A stretch of DNA of 7,673 bases from Muribaculaceae bacterium (lineage in GTDB: Bacteria; Bacteroidota; Bacteroidia; Bacteroidales; Muribaculaceae): contig CADFRV010000113.1 of the NCBI GenBank assembly GCA_902836725.1, positions 1-7,673 on the forward strand, in the 5' to 3' direction. The translations under genes and the position numbers were made by a program. This document shows positions 4,997 through 7,673 of this stretch, in pieces. Under the pieces are notes generated by a model, which made no database searches, was not told the origin of the DNA, and saw only the letters and a list, made by a program, of their open reading frames with translations. Every line of letters begins with the position of its first letter. The first letter of the stretch is position 1.

Positions 4997-7474
4997 TTAT
5001 CTTGGGATAGAGGCAAACAACTCAAGCAGCGAGTCCACACTTCCGGGTCTGTATCCCTTATGGATATGCATCACGCGGTTGAAGCTGTCTGCGACAATAA
5101 CTACCGGAAGCGCATCCGCATCCAGTTTTTGCTCAAACTCTTCGGAAAGATCTTTAAGCCACATGTAGCCTGGATCTGTGGTTATCCTGACGTTCTCAGG
5201 CAATGATGTCATTCCCGATAACGCAGCGGCATCCTCTTCGTTCGACGCAATGAGCACTACCGGACGCCCCCACTGTTCCATCTGCGTCTTGCTGCCGCAC
5301 AATTCATTTATGAAATGGGCAGACGGCTCGTGGTTGCACCTCACAAACGCGGCAAGAAATACTCCGCGCCCGGTCAGCGGGAGAAGAGGATCGGCATTGA
5401 ACGAACCGATGACACTCACTTTGTTCGGCTCATCCGGGATAACCAACGGAATCTCCGCCACAGCATCGTCAGGCCTGACAAGAAATGTCTCAAGACGGGA
5501 TTTCACCGACCCATCTGCAAGACGGCGCCCCGACGTGAGCAGGTATTGCCCCGGCTGCAACTTTACCCCAGAAGCGAACGTGCCGCGCCAATCTGCATCT
5601 TCCGGATAATTCAGCAGCTGTGGCACTCCGTTTTCAATTCTGGAGATTGTAAAATGCCTGTAATATTTGGGATTTGCCAATGTGGTGTCATTGGAATATG
5701 TCAACCTCACGTTCACATCCTTTGTCGGAGTTTCGAAAGATGCAAAAGCCTTGTAATAATTATCGTCAGCGCCTTTTCTGGCAAGCACATCCGATGTCAC
5801 CGGATCTATCATCGCATCAAACCCAAGCCAGCGGCAAAGAGCCACATAGAAAATATCGCGGGAATGGCTGTCGGCCGTGCGCGAATTCCATACAGAGACA
5901 GGAGCCATACAGAACCTGTTCGGATTATGCTCGTTGTCCATACGGATGTTCATGTTTATCCATTTTTCAACTACAGCGGGAGACACAGCCAGACTGTCAC
6001 GAAGCGTTTCAGGGATTGATTTGTCAAAATCTGAAAGCCAGGTAGTGAGCGCTTCATTGGCAATGCGCGGATCAACCGGTTCAGGGCGCCCAAGGAAGAA
6101 ATCTTCCATAACAGGCCACGTTATATCACGCCAGTCTTTTTCTCTGAGATTCCCAAGCCATACACGGGCCTCGTGGCGGCGGTCAGGAGTTACCGCACCG
6201 ATAAACCGGGCCATCACATCATGGTTGCCATAGGATTCTGTCAGTACTTTTGCCATAAACGGGGCATCATCCTTCCACGGGGCTACAACCGCCGAAGCCT
6301 TATCGAGTGAGTAGAATAGCGCCATGGTTGCGTTTCGCATTGAGTCTTCAGCCGCCTTTCTCGCATCATTGGCCGCAATCTGGGCAGGCGTAACCGACGG
6401 CTTCAGTGGCGACGGCTTCGGAGGATTGAGCATCAGCTCCATAGGTTGCTTCAATGGCTCCCTGTCAAGCGTCAGGCGCACGACACTATCGGCCAAGTGA
6501 TCTATCGCAGCGATACCGAAATGTTTCCCGTCGGGAGATGTGCCCCAGGCCACAAGATCGCCGTAACCACACTGAAGCTCAGCTTTTCCATCGGCATCGG
6601 TACGTGTGGAAAACACCGGATACAGTTCTGCATAATTATAAATACGGAAACTTACCGGAGCGCCTGCCACAGGACTGCCGCCCGAATCAACGACCTGCAC
6701 AGAAGCTGTGCGCGTGCGGGCATAGTTGCCGGTTATGTTAATGCGCGTATAGCAACTGTCGCGATACAGCTTTTGCTCCGGACCATCATAATTGCCTATT
6801 ACATTGGTAGCCATGAGCATTCCCTGTGAAGCGGGCTCATTGAACCATCCGAGATCGAGCACCGGTTCAGGTTCGCACGCGCCCAGGAAACGCCATTTGC
6901 CATCGATCCATACCTCCACCCATGCATGATTGTCGTCGGTATGCGCCCACCGCGGCGTATAGATCTGACGGGCAGGTATGCCGACAGACCGCATGGCGGC
7001 AACCACAAGTGTGGATTCCTCACCGCAACGCCCGAAAGTTGTCCTGACTGTGGCGAGTGGCGAGGAGGTTCTTTCGTCAGAGGGACGATATGTGGCCTTC
7101 TCGTGCGCCCAATGGTTCACCTCAAGGGCAGCCTGCTCCATTGACAGGTTTCTGACACGGGGCGAAATCTCCCGATAAAATACCATCCGCGACGAGTCCG
7201 GCGTCTCATTGTTAACCCTGGCAGGCAAGACAAAATGCAGCCATTCACGTGCCGGAACCGTTGGTCCCCACGGCATATCACGCCTTGCCTCCAGAGCGGT
7301 CTCTACATTACGCTCCCAGAAAGCTCGGGAGAAGTTTGATTTATCCGCAATATTCATCGAGGAATACAGCCAATCGGTATATTTTGCAATAGAATCGGGA
7401 TCTATAGCCTGTGAGAATACCGCAGGCATGGTTGTTGCAAGAAACAGGATAATTGTGATAAGCCGCGTTTTCAT
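4997..7474 (-). CDS. Secreted transglutaminase-like protein with degenerate thioredoxin-like C-terminus
   Basis: This is a complete 825-residue envelope protein. An N-terminal signal peptide (Lys2, Arg4, hydrophobic core ~5-17) probably ends near VFS/QA at residue 21; no lipobox cysteine is present. A transglutaminase-like (papain-fold) core spans about 110-210, with Cys150 in GRCGEES, followed by SVGIPARQIY and His183 in NHAWVEVW. The position usually held by Asp shows GACEPEP (Glu201). Then comes an Ig-like/carboxypeptidase-regulatory segment (~255-335, with GSPVAGAPVSF and TDADGKAEL), a proline-rich linker (~350-362), a long helical region, a second core-like stretch (~534-560, RDIFYVALCRWLGFDAMIDP), and a thioredoxin-like fold (~684-822) with a cis-Pro candidate LPVV (789-792) but no CxxC. 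It probably acts on proteins or peptides in the periplasm or at the cell surface; the substrate is unknown. It lies 44 bases after cutC with no -7 element between, so co-transcription is likely. Confidence 0.88.
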   Translation of the reverse strand: MKTRLITIILFLATTMPAVFSQAIDPDSIAKYTDWLYSSMNIADKSNFSRAFWERNVETALEARRDMPWGPTVPAREWLHFVLPARVNNETPDSSRMVFYREISPRVRNLSMEQAALEVNHWAHEKATYRPSDERTSSPLATVRTTFGRCGEESTLVVAAMRSVGIPARQIYTPRWAHTDDNHAWVEVWIDGKWRFLGACEPEPVLDLGWFNEPASQGMLMATNVIGNYDGPEQKLYRDSCYTRINITGNYARTRTASVQVVDSGGSPVAGAPVSFRIYNYAELYPVFSTRTDADGKAELQCGYGDLVAWGTSPDGKHFGIAAIDHLADSVVRLTLDREPLKQPMELMLNPPKPSPLKPSVTPAQIAANDARKAAEDSMRNATMALFYSLDKASAVVAPWKDDAPFMAKVLTESYGNHDVMARFIGAVTPDRRHEARVWLGNLREKDWRDITWPVMEDFFLGRPEPVDPRIANEALTTWLSDFDKSIPETLRDSLAVSPAVVEKWINMNIRMDNEHNPNRFCMAPVSVWNSRTADSHSRDIFYVALCRWLGFDAMIDPVTSDVLARKGADDNYYKAFASFETPTKDVNVRLTYSNDTTLANPKYYRHFTISRIENGVPQLLNYPEDADWRGTFASGVKLQPGQYLLTSGRRLADGSVKSRLETFLVRPDDAVAEIPLVIPDEPNKVSVIGSFNADPLLPLTGRGVFLAAFVRCNHEPSAHFINELCGSKTQMEQWGRPVVLIASNEEDAAALSGMTSLPENVRITTDPGYMWLKDLSEEFEQKLDADALPVVIVADSFNRVMHIHKGYRPGSVDSLLELFASIPR

Positions 7475-7518
7475 ATAATATGTAATATGGTATTTTGGGG
7501 GATGGATTTCTATTCTGA

Positions 7519-7673
7519 TTATTCATTCAGAAGTTGTGCTATTTTTCTGACTTCCGGCAGACTGGCTCCATGATTACGGCCACATGATGTGCAGCGGCAT
7601 GAACTGTGGTATTCCTTGGCGCCGGTTTTCTCCCGCAGACGCAAGATGTTGGAAGAACGCACACCGCCTCCAG
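7519..7673 (-). CDS. cutC: CutC family copper homeostasis protein (C-terminal part)
   Basis: Only the last 50 codons lie in the window; the 5' part is beyond base 7673. The fragment begins with GGGVRSSNI and continues to TGAKEYHSSC, which matches the strongly conserved GGG(V/I)R...N...TGxxEfHSS signature near the end of the CutC TIM barrel. CutC is a cytoplasmic protein linked to copper tolerance; its molecular activity remains debated. After the signature this copy has CRCTSCGRNH, a small cysteine/histidine cluster, where homologues usually have HSSA and a few polar residues, and it ends LPEVRKIAQLLNE. The stop is TAA at 7519-7521, followed by 44 bases to the transglutaminase-like gene, suggesting one transcript. 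Confidence 0.85.
   Translation of the reverse strand, partial: GGGVRSSNILRLREKTGAKEYHSSCRCTSCGRNHGASLPEVRKIAQLLNE

Noticed and set aside
5315..6019. 234-codon + strand frame opposite the transglutaminase-like gene
   Set aside because: It is an antisense shadow without recognisable motifs; the - strand protein is coherent throughout.
1..7673. CRISPR arrays, tRNA/rRNA genes, insertion-sequence ends, toxin-antitoxin or phage-defence loci
   Set aside because: No regularly spaced repeats, cloverleaf-like segments, transposase motifs or defence-family motifs were found by eye.

Overview
The window looks like DNA from the order Bacteroidales. Promoter-like octamers fit the Bacteroidota -7 consensus TAnnTTTG upstream of three genes, purine-rich Shine-Dalgarno sequences are largely absent, and the gene families (large secreted transglutaminase-like protein, CutC, PMCA-type calcium pump, MATE exporter) are common in that order. 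Genus cannot be fixed from sequence alone. The first ~860 bases are visibly richer in G+C and in G/C-ending codons than the rest, suggesting an Alistipes-like source, against a Muribaculaceae/Bacteroides-like source for the remainder. Both names are inferences.

Layout: (1) 1-711, + strand: the C-terminal part of a Cof-type HAD phosphatase, 5' end outside the window. (2) 727-770: a perfect 44-bp palindrome placed as a two-way terminator. (3) 785-1318, - strand: the first third of a MATE exporter, running in frame into a ~26-residue tail that resembles the end of a SPOR domain. (4) 1319-1465: a divergent promoter region with two -7 elements and three tandem 9-bp repeats. (5) 1466-2101, + strand: a complete beta-phosphoglucomutase-like HAD phosphatase. 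(6) 2115-4766, - strand: a complete PMCA-type (P2B) calcium ATPase, convergent with the HAD gene, with only 13 bases between the stops and an imperfect hairpin over both. (7) 4767-4996: an intergenic region with the ATPase promoter. (8) 4997-7474, - strand: a complete secreted 825-residue transglutaminase-like protein with a degenerate thioredoxin-like C-terminus. (9) 7519-7673, - strand: the last 50 codons of cutC, 44 bases upstream of the transglutaminase gene and probably in the same transcript.

No CRISPR array, tRNA, rRNA, insertion sequence or clear new defence system is visible. The strongest anomaly is the junction near base 862, where a truncated MATE gene meets a foreign tail exactly where base composition changes. 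It reads as a chimeric join, either an assembly artefact or a real recombination event. The second is the transglutaminase-like protein, with an altered third catalytic position, a possible second degenerate papain-like module and a thioredoxin fold lacking CxxC. Otherwise the genes are ordinary housekeeping and ion-handling functions.
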